Assembly (NCBI GenBank): GCA_013397845.1 | Contig: VZTG01006295.1 | Span: 258,740-322,739, forward strand | DNA: 64,000 bases | Direction of reading: 5' to 3' | DNA from: Melanocharis versteri | Taxonomy: Eukaryota; Chordata; Aves; Passeriformes; Melanocharitidae | Shown: positions 49,101 through 57,060 of the stretch, piece by piece | Layout of the letters: every line of letters begins with the position of its first letter | Position numbering within the stretch: position 1 is the first letter of the stretch | The notes under the pieces: generated by a model | Told to the model about the DNA's origin: nothing | The model's database searches: none | What the model saw: the letters and a program-made list of their open reading frames with translations, nothing else | Translations under genes and position numbers: made by a program

Positions 49101-52100
49101 ACTGGTCAGAACTTGCTGCACAGCTTGAGATATCCCTGATTTCGGTGACCAGTACTCACAACCTGCAGAGCAATCTCTGGAGACTGCTAGCAGTGATTTG
49201 GGATGGGCAGTGGCTGTTCAGGGGTGTCCTGATGTCTGGGTTAGCTGGTGTTCAGGGGTTTTCCCTGTGTTTGCATCATTCTGGAATCCTGTAGAAAGGG
49301 CTGTTGTCCCAGTTTCTTTTACCTTGCTCATGGGTCATGCTGTTAATTAAGTAATTTTCCATTCATTTTGCATCTTCACTTCCTGCTTTTCTTGACAATT
49401 TAATATGAAAGCAAAAGTATTTGGAGCAAGTTTCCATCTCTTGCATGCACCAATGAGAAGGGATTGGTGAGGAAGCAGCAGTGTCAGGGAATGCCTGACC
49501 CAGGGAATGCTCCATAGCATGTGAATGCTTTCCCACCGCAGGGTGTACTGGTCAGGCAAACCAGTACAGCCATCGCCATTAGCAAGGTGGGGACACCGCC
49601 TGACCACAGCGCAGCAGGGCCGTGTTCCATCAGTGTACTAGGGCACAAGGAAGAGTTGGGCAACAGATTCTGAAGAGGATCAGTTAGCAGGTATAAGAAG
49701 ATCATTAAACTGGATTTCCATTTCCATTGTGCAGAGACAGAGGATTTTGGGGTAGTTTCCAGGCTCTGCAGCATCCTGGGGTTTAGCCCACATTGAAGGG
49801 GCAGATTTGCCCTGGGAGCACATTCACTTTTGGCTAGATGAAGGGAATTGTTCTGCAAACACACTCTTCTTCCTCAGCCCTGCTGCCTCTGGTCCCTGAG
49901 ACCCACAGAGTTGCACAGCAGAAAGCATTTGTCACTCAGGGCTGGAGGGGAGTTTTTAGTCTATTAGATTGGATTTTCCTAGAACAGAGGTGCCTCCCCA
50001 GGGCAGGAGGAAGCTGATGCTGGTGAGCTAACAGAGTTGAAGGTATTTAATCCCTTTATTTGGGATTTTGATTTCAGCAGCCCCAGTGTGAAGTTCTCAG
50101 AACACCCTTGCCAGTACCAGTGCAACTGAGGCATTTTTCCAAGGCAAAAATTAGAGCTCATAAGATCCAGGACATTGATTTCCAAGCAATAACAGCTCAG
50201 TTCAGCTGCCATTTCCTTCCTTCCTCCCCGCCTGCTGACATCTGACATTTTTGTGTGCAAAATAGTTAGAGATTTTGGTTGAAGCATTTGTCAGTGTTGT
50301 CTGCCTTTGCTTGTCACTAGGATGAATTCCCAGTGCGGGAAGATCTCTCTGAAATATCTGATGATGATACCTCGCTGGCAAAGCCACCTCAACCTGTGAA
50401 ATCAACAGTCCCCTCCTTTAAACTGAAAAATGATTCAGATCTCTTTGGCTTGGGTTTGGAAGAAGCTGGTCCCAAGGAGAGCAGCGAGGAAGGTAAAGCT
50501 CACACCTTATTTCCACTCTTGCTGTTTTTGTTTGCCAGGCATCTGGTTTTTCCAAAGTCTTTCCAGGGTGTCAGCAAACCAATTTGCACTAAATAAGATA
50601 ACCCTCTAACTTCATGCAGTGCCCTGTGTGAGTCTGTAATCTGGTTTAACACAGCATAAACAGCTTTTAAGTTTTTCCCCATGAGGAGGAGAACTTGGCT
50701 TGTCCCTGGCACCAGCCATGGGTTATTTTTGTCCCATCTGCAGGCAGAAGCACATCTTTCACAAGCTGCTGCTGTGTAAGCCTTCCTGCTTGGCCCTGTG
50801 TGCCTGGGAAGTGGTGTTCAGCATTGCATTGCAGTGTCCACCCCTTCCAGAATTTAGATCAACTTGAACAAAATGCTCTGACATACCCTGTCAATTTCCT
50901 CTTCTATTTTTGGGAAAGATGGGGTGGGATCCTGATCACAACCTAAGCATTCCTCAGGCTTTATTTTTTGTCCTCCCGCCCCCCATTCCCTGAGGGAACA
51001 AATCCTACTCATGCAAATAATTCCTGCTGTCTAGGCATTACTGCAATGCAACTTCCTGTAGACCTGCCCCAATGTCAGCACGAAAGATAGGAAGTTAAAG
51101 ATTTAAGGAAGGACAAAAGCTGTGAGCAGCACCAGAGAGAGCTCCTTGAATAGCTGTTCCAAAAGTGTGAGGAAGGTGTCACAGGCTCCCATGGTTCCAT
51201 CAGCTTGTTGCTCTGAGCTGCTGAACAGCAGAGCTTGAAATAGCTGTAAGTGCATCTGCAGAGGCCCAGGTCAATAATTTAACTTCAGTTTAGATTCTTA
51301 AATAATTAAACGTGGGTGCCTCCCATCTCCTCTTTTGGTGATAAATATAAAACCATCTCTCGGTCGTCAGTGATTGGAGTTTGCCTGGCAATTATGCTTC
51401 TCCATGGCTGCATTTACACATCAGCTGAGGAAAAAGGCATGTGTAGGTAAGAGTGACAGTCAAACAGCACATATGAAAAGTGGTGCTGTCGTGAAGCCTC
51501 TTGTGAAGCAGCCAGGCAGTTACTCCCCTCTTCAAGGAGGTTTTGTGCAAAGGCAGTGGACACTCAGCAGCCAAGTCATTGGCCATAGTCATGTGTGACA
51601 CGTGTGACAGGGAGGGACTGTGGGACTCGTTTGGTAGTGTGAAAGTATTCACCCCTGTAGAGAAGGGCTGCAGCAGGGATGCTTTGGGGATGTAATTTCC
51701 ATACACAGTGTGAGCAGCAGTGAGTGTTGGCCTGCCTGGGTGTCCCATCTGCTGATACCGTGTCCTCGATTGTCCTCAGAGAAGGTGCCTGGGAGGACTT
51801 CCATCAGACGGGAACTGTTCCCAGGAGCTCTTCTTCAGTTCTGGAAGTAATAATCCAGTCCCAAATTTGGCCTTTGGATCAGTTTGTAGAGCTGGTCTCT
51901 AGATGTGTTTCTTAGTAGCTGTGACACGGTGAATGCTAGGTCAGTGTTGATCACATAAAATCATATCATGTTCATAATTAAACAAGACGGATATGGTTGA
52001 GTCAGGGTGTGAGTGCTGGGGCCTGTGTTCATTCCCAAAGGGGCACAGTTTGGCCTAGGGTGCTGGCATTGCCTTTGCCCATGGCTCCAGAATGGAGCAT

Positions 52101-53117
52101 TTTGTTCTCAGAAATGAGGCCAGGGCAGAATTGCAGATCTTGCCATTTAAATTAATTAAATGGTAAATTAGATTAAACACAAAGTTGGGGGTTTTTTTTG
52201 TTTTAACAGATAAACAAGCTTCTAAGGAGAAAAAGAAGAAGAAAAAGAAAAGCAAAGAGGTACTGTTTAATTCCTCAGATCTGCCATGTTACCCACCTGC
52301 CAAGAACAGGGGTGGCCTTCCATGGTGTCCTCCCAGGACTTGGTGGACTCGCTTCCATGCTCACATCCTGCAGCTCTGATCTGTGCCTCCTAGGCTCTGC
52401 AGACCACTAAACTTCAAAGCAAGCTTATAGTGCAGTTGAATTTTGAAAAGGGAGTGTGTGAGTTTGTAAAATACAGGATGAGGCAGAGCAGTGCCTCTTT
52501 GCTGGACTGTGTGTTCATAGCATCATGATTTTCCAAGCAGAGGGGTGTCCACAACAGACTTAATCTCAGGGACAGTGAGGGAGGTCTGCAGGAGGCTTTG
52601 GGCCATTTAAGCCTGTCCAGTACCATGGTATTATTGGGCACAAACTGTCTGACAGACCAGTGCTCTGTATAACCTAAATGGTCTGTCTGCTTTTCTGTAC
52701 AAACGTGCAGGACGGTCTTTGGTGATTCAGCCTGAGTAAGATTCCTGATCCAGTTGAAGACATTCCTGCCCATGGCACAGGGTTTGGACTAGGTGACTTT
52801 TAAAAGGTCCTTTCCAGCCCAAACCATTCTTCAGAGCCAGGTGTCAGGGCAGTACATCCTGGATCACTGGCACACTCAGAGCATTTGCTAATAAAAATGT
52901 TCTCATTTTGCAGGAAGAGGACAAATCAGTGAAAAAGAAGAGCAAACACAAGAAGAGCAAAGAGAAGGAGGAGAGCAAAGAGGAGAAAGAGAAAAAGAAA
53001 AAGAAAAAGAAGAGCAAGGAGAAAAGCAGCGAGATAGATGAACTTGAGGCTTTTCTTGGTGGAGGAGGAGCCAGCGTGAGCAGACCACAGGGCGGGGGGG
53101 ACTACGAGGAGCTGTAG
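916..53117 (+). CDS. RABL6: RABL6, Rab-like GTP-binding protein 6 (15 coding exons, 773 aa)
   Basis: Joining 916-1045, 8266-8400, 13258-13305, 19143-19195, 20293-20384, 21246-21386, 22412-22517, 27562-27665, 37128-37480, 39701-39866, 47064-47282, 47900-48248, 50321-50492, 52210-52259 and 52914-53117 gives 2322 nt with no frame break. I recognise the product as RABL6 from exon 1, the GTPase core and the C-terminus, which closely match the mammalian protein (about 730 aa). Residues 44-240 form an atypical Ras-like domain: P-loop GDRNTGKT at 50-57, WDVVDKG at 99-105 where Ras has DTAGQ, NYRD at 176-179 in place of NKxD, and ESSMK near 211-215 at the G5 position. A disordered Pro/Ser/acidic region follows, then a Lys-rich tail from about 693. 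Known of the family: it binds GTP, interacts with the ARF tumour suppressor, and influences cell proliferation, moving between cytosol and nucleus. The Lys-rich tail fits nuclear targeting (inference). Confidence 0.96.
6575..6912 (+). mobile_element. CR1 LINE 3' fragment
   Basis: Contains the typical CR1 series: gacaggagg, tcaggctcctctaccgagtaac, gaaggtttagattgg, the gaaaatttctttgcagaaagggct block, and ttccaacctagatcattttgtgattctgtt at the end. It shares its left end (ctgtctaaactgaagcaa) with the opposite-strand copy at 30225-30613. Confidence 0.9.
7050..7740. repeat. Possible degenerate retroviral LTR-like block
   Basis: The block begins with tgtcgcaaatgtgtgattta and has a CpG content (for example tatcgggg, ctagcgatcg) unlike the surrounding intron. 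Its general look recalls antisense avian ERVL-type LTRs. I could not find a target-site duplication or a clear polyadenylation signal, so limits and class are uncertain. Confidence 0.3.
8266..8400 (+). CDS. RABL6: RABL6 coding exon 2 (P-loop)
   Basis: Residues 44-89 (both ends split). It carries the first beta strand and the P-loop GDRNTGKT (50-57), which contacts the nucleotide phosphates, followed by the switch I-like segment FIEEYIPTQEIQVTSIHW. Acceptor is ttctccag, donor gtaaga. Confidence 0.96.
8401..13257 (+). other. RABL6: RABL6 intron 2 (4.9 kb)
   Basis: Unique-looking intronic sequence. A 32-bp imperfect tandem duplication lies at 11676-11739. An AT-rich segment near 10390-10620 looks less eroded than its surroundings and could be a conserved non-coding element. 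No mobile element was recognised. Confidence 0.8.
11676..11739 (+). repeat. 32-bp tandem duplication
   Basis: Two adjacent 32-bp units, each starting cttcacatggc and running through ttctggaaag, with a few differences at their ends. Confidence 0.85.
13258..13305 (+). CDS. RABL6: RABL6 coding exon 3 (48 nt)
   Basis: A small exon encoding residues 89-105, TTDDIVKVEVWDVVDKG. This is the beta strand that leads into switch II. The usual DTAGQ of Ras proteins is replaced, which removes the standard catalytic glutamine position. Flanked by cttccag and gtaagg. Confidence 0.95.
13306..19142 (+). other. RABL6: RABL6 intron 3 (5.8 kb)
   Basis: Intronic DNA with no recognised gene, no clear mobile element and no strong repeat. 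Confidence 0.75.
19143..19195 (+). CDS. RABL6: RABL6 coding exon 4 (53 nt)
   Basis: Encodes residues 105-122, KCKKRGDGLKLENDPQE after the split glycine. It is part of a basic, family-specific insertion following the WDVVDKG motif that ordinary Rab proteins lack. Acceptor is a T-rich tract ending tttttaag, donor gtgagt. Confidence 0.94.
19765..19804 (+). repeat. 20-bp tandem duplication
   Basis: Two adjacent copies of tggagacc(g/a)agttgggacca, differing at one base. Confidence 0.9.
20293..20384 (+). CDS. RABL6: RABL6 coding exon 5
   Basis: Residues 123-153, from AESEMALDAEFLDVYKNC through VVMMFDITKQW. The VVMMFDIT strand corresponds to the central beta strand of the Ras fold. Acceptor ttcctcag, donor gtaaga. 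Confidence 0.96.
21246..21386 (+). CDS. RABL6: RABL6 coding exon 6 (G4 region)
   Basis: Residues 153-200. It contains VPVCVLGNYRDMGEHRV, where NYRD (176-179) occupies the guanine-specificity position normally held by NKxD. Acceptor tgatgaag, donor gtgaga. Confidence 0.96.
22412..22517 (+). CDS. RABL6: RABL6 coding exon 7 (G5 region)
   Basis: Residues 200-235, including PPGSSYFRYAESSMKNSFG and the last helix segment KYLHKFFNIPFLQLQ. ESSMK sits where Ras proteins carry the SAK motif. Acceptor ttggcacag, donor gtaagg. Confidence 0.96.
23096..23137 (+). other. Two overlapping hairpins
   Basis: GATCACC (23096-23102) pairs with GGTGATC (23109-23115). TGATCCTA (23111-23118) pairs with TAGGATCA (23130-23137). 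The two stems share bases and cannot form together. Confidence 0.7.
23216..23877 (-). mobile_element. Solo retroviral LTR, class II (ERVK-like), antisense to RABL6
   Basis: The 662-bp segment starts TGTAG and ends CTGCA and is bounded on both sides by GTTGAT (23210-23215 and 23878-23883), a 6-bp target-site duplication as expected for class II endogenous retroviruses. TTTATT at 23287-23292 is an AATAAA on the minus strand, 70 bp from the left end, which fits a minus-strand LTR with a short R-U5. No internal retroviral sequence is attached, so it is a solo LTR left by recombination. Confidence 0.75.
27562..27665 (+). CDS. RABL6: RABL6 coding exon 8
   Basis: Residues 236-270, an acidic helical segment beginning RETLLRQLETNQLD and ending at QNYEL. 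It closes the GTPase region. The donor is ct|gtatgt, chosen because it restores the frame into FLEMMEAR of exon 9. Confidence 0.95.
28675..28720. other. CpG-rich hairpin next to an undetermined base
   Basis: A 45-bp GC block in AT-rich intron. CGACCCCC (28693-28700) and GGGGGTCG (28704-28711) form an 8-bp stem with a 3-base loop. The base at 28717 is N, so local sequence may be incomplete. Confidence 0.7.
29029..29152 (+). mobile_element. CR1 LINE 3' end
   Basis: Carries ggttggatggggcttggag, the block ending in tggcagggatgtgg, and the closing ccaacccaaaccagtctgg followed by gattctgtgg, the usual CR1 end. Confidence 0.9.
30225..30613 (-). mobile_element. CR1 LINE 3' fragment, minus strand
   Basis: Reads tcacagaatcgtggaatcg then the CR1 complement through tttcaaacacttccaggga, gtgaagaaattttctctaat and ggtagaggagcctgaccctc, ending cttcagtttagacag. 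A small internal duplication of the gacaggaggtgtga motif makes it longer than its relative at 6575-6912. Confidence 0.9.
31335..31445 (-). mobile_element. Short CR1 fragment, minus strand
   Basis: Complement of the CR1 block, reading ggctggacagccatttcggt and aattttccccaatattcaac, then ctggcacaacttgaggc. Confidence 0.75.
36380..36604 (+). mobile_element. CR1 LINE 3' fragment, left part (interrupted)
   Basis: Has gggcaatggttttaaactgg, gaagaaattcttccctaggg, ggtggtgaggccctggcaca and ggttggaatgagat. It breaks off at the LTR; the remaining CR1 end continues at 37039. Confidence 0.9.
36605..37038 (+). mobile_element. Solo retroviral LTR inserted into CR1
   Basis: A 434-bp element with near-perfect inverted ends (TGATGCCT at the left, AGGCATCA at the right) flanked by AGAT at 36601-36604 and 37039-37042. 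Removing it restores the CR1 motif gaatgagatgagctttaagg exactly. AATAAA at about 36972 lies 66 bp from the right end, which sets the + orientation. A 4-bp duplication and this end structure fit class I (gammaretrovirus-like) LTRs. No internal viral sequence remains. Confidence 0.8.
37039..37090 (+). mobile_element. CR1 LINE 3' end, right part
   Basis: Continues the interrupted CR1: agatgagctttaaggtcctt, then ccaacccaaaccaatctggg and gattctgag. It ends 37 bp before exon 9. Confidence 0.9.
37128..37480 (+). CDS. RABL6: RABL6 coding exon 9 (Pro/Ser-rich)
   Basis: Residues 270-388, the longest coding exon. It starts FLEMMEARSQGHTSP and becomes strongly Pro/Ser/Ala-rich and probably disordered, with a conserved short motif RGIIARLFGTSPA near the end. 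The acceptor gccacag follows the 3' end of a CR1 by 37 bp. The donor cag|gtaggt is ordinary, but the frame stays open into the intron up to 37761. Confidence 0.95.
37481..39700 (+). other. RABL6: RABL6 intron 9 (2.2 kb)
   Basis: No mobile element was recognised. It starts with an open frame continuing exon 9 up to TAA 37759-37761, at which three overlapping AATAAA hexamers occur. Confidence 0.8.
37752..37766 (+). promoter_or_regulatory. RABL6: Cluster of three AATAAA polyadenylation hexamers in intron 9
   Basis: AATAAA occurs at 37752-37757, 37757-37762 and 37761-37766, followed by a T/G-containing stretch. Used as a poly(A) signal it would end a RABL6 transcript after an extended exon 9. 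Mammalian RABL6 has shorter isoforms, but use of this site is inference. Confidence 0.35.
39701..39866 (+). CDS. RABL6: RABL6 coding exon 10
   Basis: Residues 388-443. A Pro/Ala stretch is followed by IQSVEDFVPEDSLDHSFLED from about residue 404, an acidic motif conserved in the mammalian protein. Acceptor actaatgtag, donor gtaagg. Confidence 0.95.
40545..41512 (+). mobile_element. CR1 LINE, about 970 bp of the 3' portion
   Basis: The longest CR1 in the window. It keeps remnants of the end of the CR1 reverse-transcriptase frame (gtttatcaacaacaccaagc, then gtcttgggggtgctggtgga). The 3' untranslated series follows: ggaagagctgggggtgctca, ttattgcggcctttcagtat, gaggccctggcacaggttgc, and ccaacccaaaccagtctgtg with gattcta. 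Many frame breaks show it is long dead. Confidence 0.93.
43167..43850 (-). mobile_element. CR1 LINE 3' portion, minus strand
   Basis: Starts gggttggaaggcagcttggg and continues through ttcaacctccccctcatcct, cactggactcactctctctg and cagagctggacacaagactc, all complements of CR1 3' sequence. Degenerate, no intact frame. Confidence 0.93.
46496..46930 (-). mobile_element. CR1 LINE 3' portion, minus strand
   Basis: Begins aaaaatcacgggatcaccaa, then ttggaagggaccttaaagcc, catttccagggatccagggg and ggcctccccaccctcac. It ends near the ttaatcatcagctg motif, 133 bp before exon 11. Confidence 0.93.
47064..47282 (+). CDS. RABL6: RABL6 coding exon 11
   Basis: Residues 443-516. It includes GGNPMVAGFQDDLDLDD and the phosphoacceptor-like, acidic SSEEEEEEE segment following KNITL. 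Acceptor gtgttgcag. The donor ag|gtagag is weaker than the others, with a stop codon directly across the junction if it is not spliced. Confidence 0.93.
47283..47899 (+). other. RABL6: RABL6 intron 11 (617 bp)
   Basis: A short intron containing the telomeric repeat at 47698-47727 and otherwise plain sequence. Confidence 0.85.
47698..47727 (+). repeat. Interstitial telomeric repeat (TTAGGG)5
   Basis: Five perfect TTAGGG units, preceded by gtgaggg and followed by gacatgaggg, inside intron 11. Too short to be a telomere; probably a replication or double-strand-break repair relic. Confidence 0.97.
47900..48248 (+). CDS. RABL6: RABL6 coding exon 12
   Basis: Residues 516-632. Ser/Lys/Ala-rich, with an alanine run near the middle, then EESDSDQEGPIATQML and MDDPDFESE (to about 623), both highly conserved with mammals. 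Acceptor tcttctcag. The donor atg|gtaaat leaves a complete codon (phase 0). Confidence 0.95.
48249..50320 (+). other. RABL6: RABL6 intron 12 (2.1 kb)
   Basis: Contains one minus-strand CR1 fragment (48451-48704). The rest shows nothing recognisable. Confidence 0.8.
48451..48704 (-). mobile_element. CR1 LINE 3' portion, minus strand
   Basis: Begins ccatagaatcacagatccat, then gagttggaagggacccagaa and attgagtccagctcctgtcc, ending near atatccagcctagaccttcc. Of the CR1-C/F-like type by appearance. Confidence 0.92.
50321..50492 (+). CDS. RABL6: RABL6 coding exon 13
   Basis: Residues 633-690. DEFPVREDLSEISDDD leads into the conserved FKLKNDSDLFGLGLEEAG motif. Acceptor tcactag, donor gtaaag. Confidence 0.95.
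50493..52209 (+). other. RABL6: RABL6 intron 13 (1.7 kb)
   Basis: No repeat or gene recognised. Confidence 0.75.
52210..52259 (+). CDS. RABL6: RABL6 coding exon 14 (50 nt, Lys-rich)
   Basis: A very short exon encoding residues 690-706: DKQAS, then an almost pure lysine run ending KSKE. It is probably part of a nuclear or nucleolar targeting signal (inference from composition). Acceptor ttttaacag, donor gtactg. Confidence 0.92.
52738..52833 (+). mobile_element. CR1 LINE 3' end in intron 14
   Basis: Reads cctgatccagttgaagacat, gcccatggcacagggtttgg, then ttccagcccaaaccattctt. It lies in intron 14 (52260-52913), 80 bp before exon 15. Confidence 0.88.
52914..53117 (+). CDS. RABL6: RABL6 coding exon 15 and stop
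   Basis: Residues 707-773. Lys/Glu-rich repeats of the KKKSK type are followed by DELEAFLGGGGA and the terminal GGGDYEEL, which matches the mammalian C-terminus. The stop is TAG at 53115-53117. The acceptor is 81 bp after a CR1 fragment. Confidence 0.96.
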   Translation, partial: EEDKSVKKKSKHKKSKEKEESKEEKEKKKKKKKSKEKSSEIDELEAFLGGGGASVSRPQGGGDYEEL

Positions 53118-55561
53118 TTTGGCTGCAAGTGGACTCTGCACCATGGCTGTCTCCATCTTCTCTGACGAGTCACCCCAGGGCAGGCATAGATGTGTAAAGC
53201 TTTGGCCCTTTGCTGTATAGTCTCTCAAACCAGAGCGGGCAAAACAAAAGCTTTACATCTGTGTGTGCTGCTCTGGTGCATTGTTACACATAAAAAACCC
53301 AGCTGAGATGTACGTGAGCCAGGGGAAGGTTCAGGGCATGGTTCCCACGCCTGCTGCCAGGCTGTCGGTTTTTCTCCTTCCAGAGATGCCCCATCAGGTC
53401 ACTGGCGGGCTGTGGGGCGAGGGGACCCGCCTCCTGCTCCATCCCTGCTGCATTCCACTCCTGCACACCTGAAATTCCTGTCTTGTTAAGAGGAGTGCAA
53501 CAAAACACGCCGCATGAATGCATCGTGCTCAACTGTCTCAAGTCTTTAACTTCTTATCCTTCCTATTTTTTTAAGGAGAAAGGTGATATTGGCCATTGCT
53601 TCACCCAGCAGTTGATGAGCTTTAAGTCAAGCAGATCATGCTATGGTACAGCTCTCTAAAGCAGCAGGCACAGGGACAGTGTGATAGAATGTGTGATTGT
53701 TGAAGTCCTTTGAACAGGACCTTTCTGCACAGCAGCTTAATGAGCCCTCACTGGTGCTGCTGTTGGAATTCATGAAGCCCATTGATTTCCGTGGCCCCAG
53801 TGTCTCAGACACTACATGTAAGCTGCTATGCAGTTTGGGAAAACAATGAAAAGTGCAAAACTAACCTGAAAGAGAGAGAAAAATCAGTGCTTTTCTGCAT
53901 TTCCCCCCCTTGAATTTGCATATTCCAGAATCCCCTGCTGCTGGGACTTCTCAGGGACATGACTCCATGTGAAAATGAAGATATCCAGAGCTTCAGAATT
54001 GGCTACAGGGCCGTGTTGGCATGGCAAGGCATTTGCTTCTCAGGCATTTTCCAGTCAGGCTGTAAACCCCGGCTGCTGCTCTGTGCCGAGAGGGACCAGC
54101 ACTGCAGCTCAGCAGTGTCCATCCTGCTCCAGCTTCTGTCCATCCTGCAGCCAGCCAGCGTGCTGCCTTTCCTGCCCCAAGCAGAGAGCCTCCTCTGTCC
54201 CATGAGTTTGGGAAGCCTTTTAGTTTTTGCTTTGAACTTAAACCCATGGATTAGTACCTGCTCAGCAGACGTTGGATGGGCACTACGGCCACCCCTTGGC
54301 ACTCACCTGTGTCTCAGTGAGCAGCCCCTGTGTTTGATGGAGCTGGTCAGTTCTCTGTGCCCCTCCTGGTTTGGGTCTGGGGTCCCTTGCTCAGCTCAGA
54401 CGGTGAAGCTTCCTCCAGGTTCTGTGTGTTTCATTCTCCTCTTGCTTGTAAGTCGATTTGAGGTTTGGTTTTGTTCTCCCTCACCCCTTTTTGTTGTAAA
54501 ATGTCAGCCATGAAATCCAAACTGAAGTTTCCTTCTGCATCCCTATAAAGCAATATGTTCTTTTGATCCATGATCCACTCCAGAGCCGTCTTGATCAACA
54601 AGCATTTCCTGCTCCATTTTTCTTTTTCTTGCACCCAAAATGCACTTGTAACCATTTCCCTATAAAAGAAACTGTTTATTTGCTGCATGAGCAGTGTATT
54701 GTTCAGGTCTGTCTGATATTAGCATTTGCCTCCTTTGAGCATTCCGCATGGCACTGTAGGGAAATTGCACGGGACAGTTCAAACTTTGCACATCTGGGGA
54801 GGAAAAGGAGGATTGAGACAGGACCGGTTTGCGGCCCTTTTGGGAAAAGGCAGGTGGGAGCTCGAGCTTCAGCTGCCATGGTCACGAAAGTGCTTCTGTT
54901 CCATCACGATTTTGGGTCATGTTCCATTTTTGTGTTGAAAAACCCTGGTACAATCCATTCTGACTATAAAGCTCTGTTGTACATCTGTCTCTGCGCATCT
55001 TCTTCTACCCCAGAGCCCCTGTGCCTGGGCTCAGGAGCTGCATGTCCCTCCTCGTGCTGCTGTGCTCCCACATCTCATGGGATGGGGCGCTGAATTAAAA
55101 ATCATTCCAGAAAAAAGGAGCTGAACATAAAAACCATGAGTTCTTTCCCCAAAAGTGACACCTGCCCTGAGAGAGCTGTTGCTTCCCACAGCGTAGAGGA
55201 GGCGGTGGTTTTGGTCAGGTGTGGGTACAGGGGGCTGTACTGGTGGCCAGTCCCTGCTGGCACTGGTGCTGGCCTTGGTGTGTCTGGCTCCTATGCCAGG
55301 TTTGCTGCTGTAGGAGCCTCCACATTCCCTGCAGCTTGTCTGCACAAGGAGCTGAGGCAGAAACAAGCAAAGATGAGTCATTCTGCTCCAAACTACTCCT
55401 GTAAAAGAGAAAAGCAGATGTGTGAGCTGGCTCTACTTACACTCGAGCCCCAGGAGGGTATGTGGCATGGTTTGGCTTCTGCAGCAAGGCCAGAGAAATT
55501 CCACCCTGTGGGTGAAGTGGGAGCGTGGAAGGGAATTGCAGCAAAAAGGCCCTTTTTATGA
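53118..55561 (+). other. RABL6: RABL6 3' UTR and immediate 3' flank
   Basis: No AATAAA is present on the + strand in this stretch. The best poly(A) signal is ATTAAA at 55094-55099; several weaker TATAAA variants occur at about 54545, 54661 and 54964. The true 3' end is therefore uncertain. Confidence 0.4.
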
Positions 55562-55563
55562 TA

Positions 55564-55700
55564 CACACAGAATCTCAGACTGGTTTAGGCTGGAAGAGTC
55601 TTTAAAGTTCATCTCATTGCAGCCTCCTGCCGTGGGCAGGGACACCTTCCACTAGACCTGGTTGTTCCAAGCGCTGTCCAACCTGGTCTTTTTAGACTTG
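55564..55700 (-). mobile_element. CR1 LINE 3' end, minus strand
   Basis: Begins acagaatctcagactggttt, then ggctggaagagtctttaaag and gtgggcagggacaccttcca. Confidence 0.88.
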
Positions 55701-56444
55701 GGTTTCTCTCTTTTCCAGGGAATGCTGAACTCGTTAGGGCTACAGTGTGAGGTGTGGTCCAGAGCCAGCAGGCATGAGGGAGGGGAAAAGGAAACAGGCC
55801 TTGTTTGAGCCAGGCTTTCCCATGCCATCCTTTCAAAGAAGCTAAATATAAAAAGTGTGTACGTGCCTGTCATTGTGGGGAAGCTTCTGCAGGATCACAA
55901 CGGTATAAATAGTTCCTGCAAACATCTCCGCAGGTACCAGGATATTTGCTTTTGGGTTTATCAGTCATCAAAAAAAAAAAAAAATCAAGAGCTTGAGGCT
56001 GAGGAGCTGCAGCTTCTTGCAGCTAATGCTAGCCAGAGCTGCAGGGGATGGGTTTGGAGCAGTAGGAAGCAGAAGTGCAGATTTATCACCGCATTTTGGC
56101 TGGGGCTGGTTACCCAGAACAGCATGGGGAGCCTCATCCATCAGGGACAGGGTAGTGCCTGCTCCCCTGCCTGCCTGGGATCTCCAGGGCCACCAAAGTG
56201 TCTTGGCTTCCACTGTGCCGTCTTGGAGCCAGAGCACTCGGGATAAGCCAGGAGAGAACCCCAAGGACCCCTGCTCTCACCTACTGTGTCCTCCCAGTCA
56301 GGATGGCCCAGGTCCTGTCCCATTCTCTGCTGGTGTTCATTTGAGGAATATTCCTTGCCGTACCCATCCCTGGAGTGGGACAACCCAACGTGACAGGTCA
56401 CAACTGTTGTCACTCAGCAGCTCCCAGCATGTGACAATGCAGCT

Positions 56445-56514
56445 GCTGTGAGGGGATGTGGGTGCTCTGAGGGGCTGTGGGTGTTACGTGGGTGCTGTGA
56501 TGGGATGTGGGTGC
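56445..56514 (+). repeat. Short degenerate minisatellite
   Basis: About four imperfect copies of a gctgtgaggggatgtgggt-like unit. Confidence 0.7.
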
Positions 56515-57000
56515 AGACTCTGGAGCAGACTGACACTGACCTGAGCCCAGTGGGTTCCACCCTGCCTGACAGCGTCATGGCTCCTCAGCTGGGAGCCAGT
56601 TTTGGGGAGACCTTCCAGCTGCCCTGCACCCATGGCCTGGAGCTGCTCTCCTCCTCCATTCTGTGCCTGCTGCCCCCAGGATTCCTCCTGTGTGCCCAGC
56701 ACAGCCCTCCTGATGGCCCAGTTCTCTTTGGCACAGGTGGCTGGGCCAGCCTGCTGAAAAAGCTCTTCCTTACATTAATCTGTCCTAGTGGTTGTCACAA
56801 AACCCCTCCCTGCTGGGGATCCAAGCTGCTGAGCCACGTGCCCCAGCCCTGCAGGGCCTGTGCCAAAGGGACCATGGCTGATACCTGGCCTGTGGCTGCG
56901 TCCTGTCAAACCCCAGGAAGGGAACCAGCACCAGGACAAGCAGACAGGTCCCTGCAGCTCCTGCCACCCCCACTCCAGCCGTTCCCCTGCCCATGGCAAG

Positions 57001-57060
57001 TCATTAGAACCATCTGATCTTTAAGGACCCTTCCAACCCAAACCACTCTGACTTTATGAT
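57001..57060 (+). mobile_element. CR1 LINE extreme 3' end
   Basis: Only the closing CR1 block remains: atctttaaggacccttccaa and cccaaaccactctgactttatgat. Confidence 0.75.

Noticed and set aside
54431..54688. 85-codon minus-strand frame in the RABL6 3' flank
   Set aside because: Looks less biased than its neighbours but has no recognised motif; AT-rich 3' UTR antisense is a sufficient explanation.
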